Origin: Chrysomallon squamiferum
Lineage: Eukaryota > Mollusca > Gastropoda > Neomphalida > Peltospiridae
Direction: 5' to 3'
DNA length: 64,000 nt
Assembly (NCBI GenBank): GCA_012295275.1
Contig: CM022671.1
Span: forward strand, 28,318,822-28,382,821
Shown: in pieces, positions 63,813 to 64,000 of the stretch
Numbering within the stretch: the first letter of the stretch is position 1
Layout: each line of letters begins with the position of its first letter
Translations under genes and position numbers: made by a program
Notes under the pieces: generated by a model
What the model was told of the DNA's origin: nothing
Databases searched by the model: none
What the model saw: only the letters and a program-made list of their open reading frames with translations

Positions 63813-64000
63813 ATAAAATGTTATGGAAAGATAATTTTAAAAATAAATACAAAACGAACCGAAACATAAACCGAAGCTTTTTCAATGTAATGTAAAAAGT
63901 GATGACAGTGATTCTCTCTAAAGTTTTTAATTTATAAAATAAAAATTTCACAAATTTATTTAAAAAAAAAAAGGTTTATATATTAAATAATAATACTAAT

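Larger units (their letters stand above)
54700..64000. other. Region upstream of the globin, mostly unassigned
   Basis: The sequence between the repeats listed separately is AT-rich but less extreme than elsewhere, especially 55650-55900, 56800-57350, 60650-60790 and 63000-63250. A TATA-like run at 63109-63122 precedes a GC-richer stretch and could be a promoter. No complete gene is recognised; a weak terminal-exon candidate is at 56261-56304 (-). Confidence 0.4.

Noticed and set aside
63322-63951. Minus-strand frames rich in Leu/Ser/Ile/Tyr as membrane proteins
   Set aside because: They are translations of the GATA/GACA tetramer array.

Overview
This window is eukaryotic nuclear DNA. It is very AT-rich, intron-dense and full of microsatellites, and its short GT-AG exons encode animal proteins. 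The gene content and a globin with a possible N-myristoylation signal suggest an invertebrate, most likely a lophotrochozoan such as a mollusc. That placement is inference; no lineage marker is decisive.

About 4.0-36.8 kb (+): a PCTAIRE-type cyclin-dependent kinase gene (CDK16/17/18 family). Fourteen common exons encode the phosphosite-rich regulatory region, the complete kinase domain and a CDK17-like C-terminus. Upstream lie four candidate first exons (A 3999-4200, B 10648-11485, C 13438-13501, D 26100-26157). All end in splice phase 1 on a G, matching the phase-1 acceptor of the first common exon at 28557. A is the conserved family N-terminus. B encodes 279 residues containing about 20 degenerate heptads. 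C and D are short. A possible 42-nt cassette exon (21020-21061) would insert a Cys/Lys-rich peptide at the same junction. The acceptor of the exon carrying the glycine-rich loop is preceded by three 65-bp copies of itself, each with the exon start and then a stop codon.

About 43.2-50.5 kb: a head-to-head housekeeping pair. LSM8 (-, four exons, 96 aa, U6 snRNA-binding Lsm2-8 ring) and PSMA5 (+, eight coding exons, 241 aa, 20S proteasome alpha5) diverge across about 1.7 kb containing ETS-like and YY1-like sites and a long TA/GA tract. Both models splice cleanly to exactly the human lengths.

About 53.5-54.4 kb (-): a two-exon intracellular globin (178 aa) with conserved haem residues and an N-terminal extension starting with a myristoylation-type motif.

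The rest (1-4.0 kb, 37.6-43.1 kb, 50.5-53.2 kb, 54.5-64 kb) is intergenic or unassigned. It holds microsatellites, minisatellites, short duplications and a few weak exon candidates. I recognised no transposon protein, rRNA, tRNA or CRISPR. The three housekeeping-type genes act in separate processes (kinase signalling, U6 snRNA/splicing, proteolysis) and the globin is unrelated; nothing suggests co-function beyond the shared LSM8/PSMA5 promoter region.
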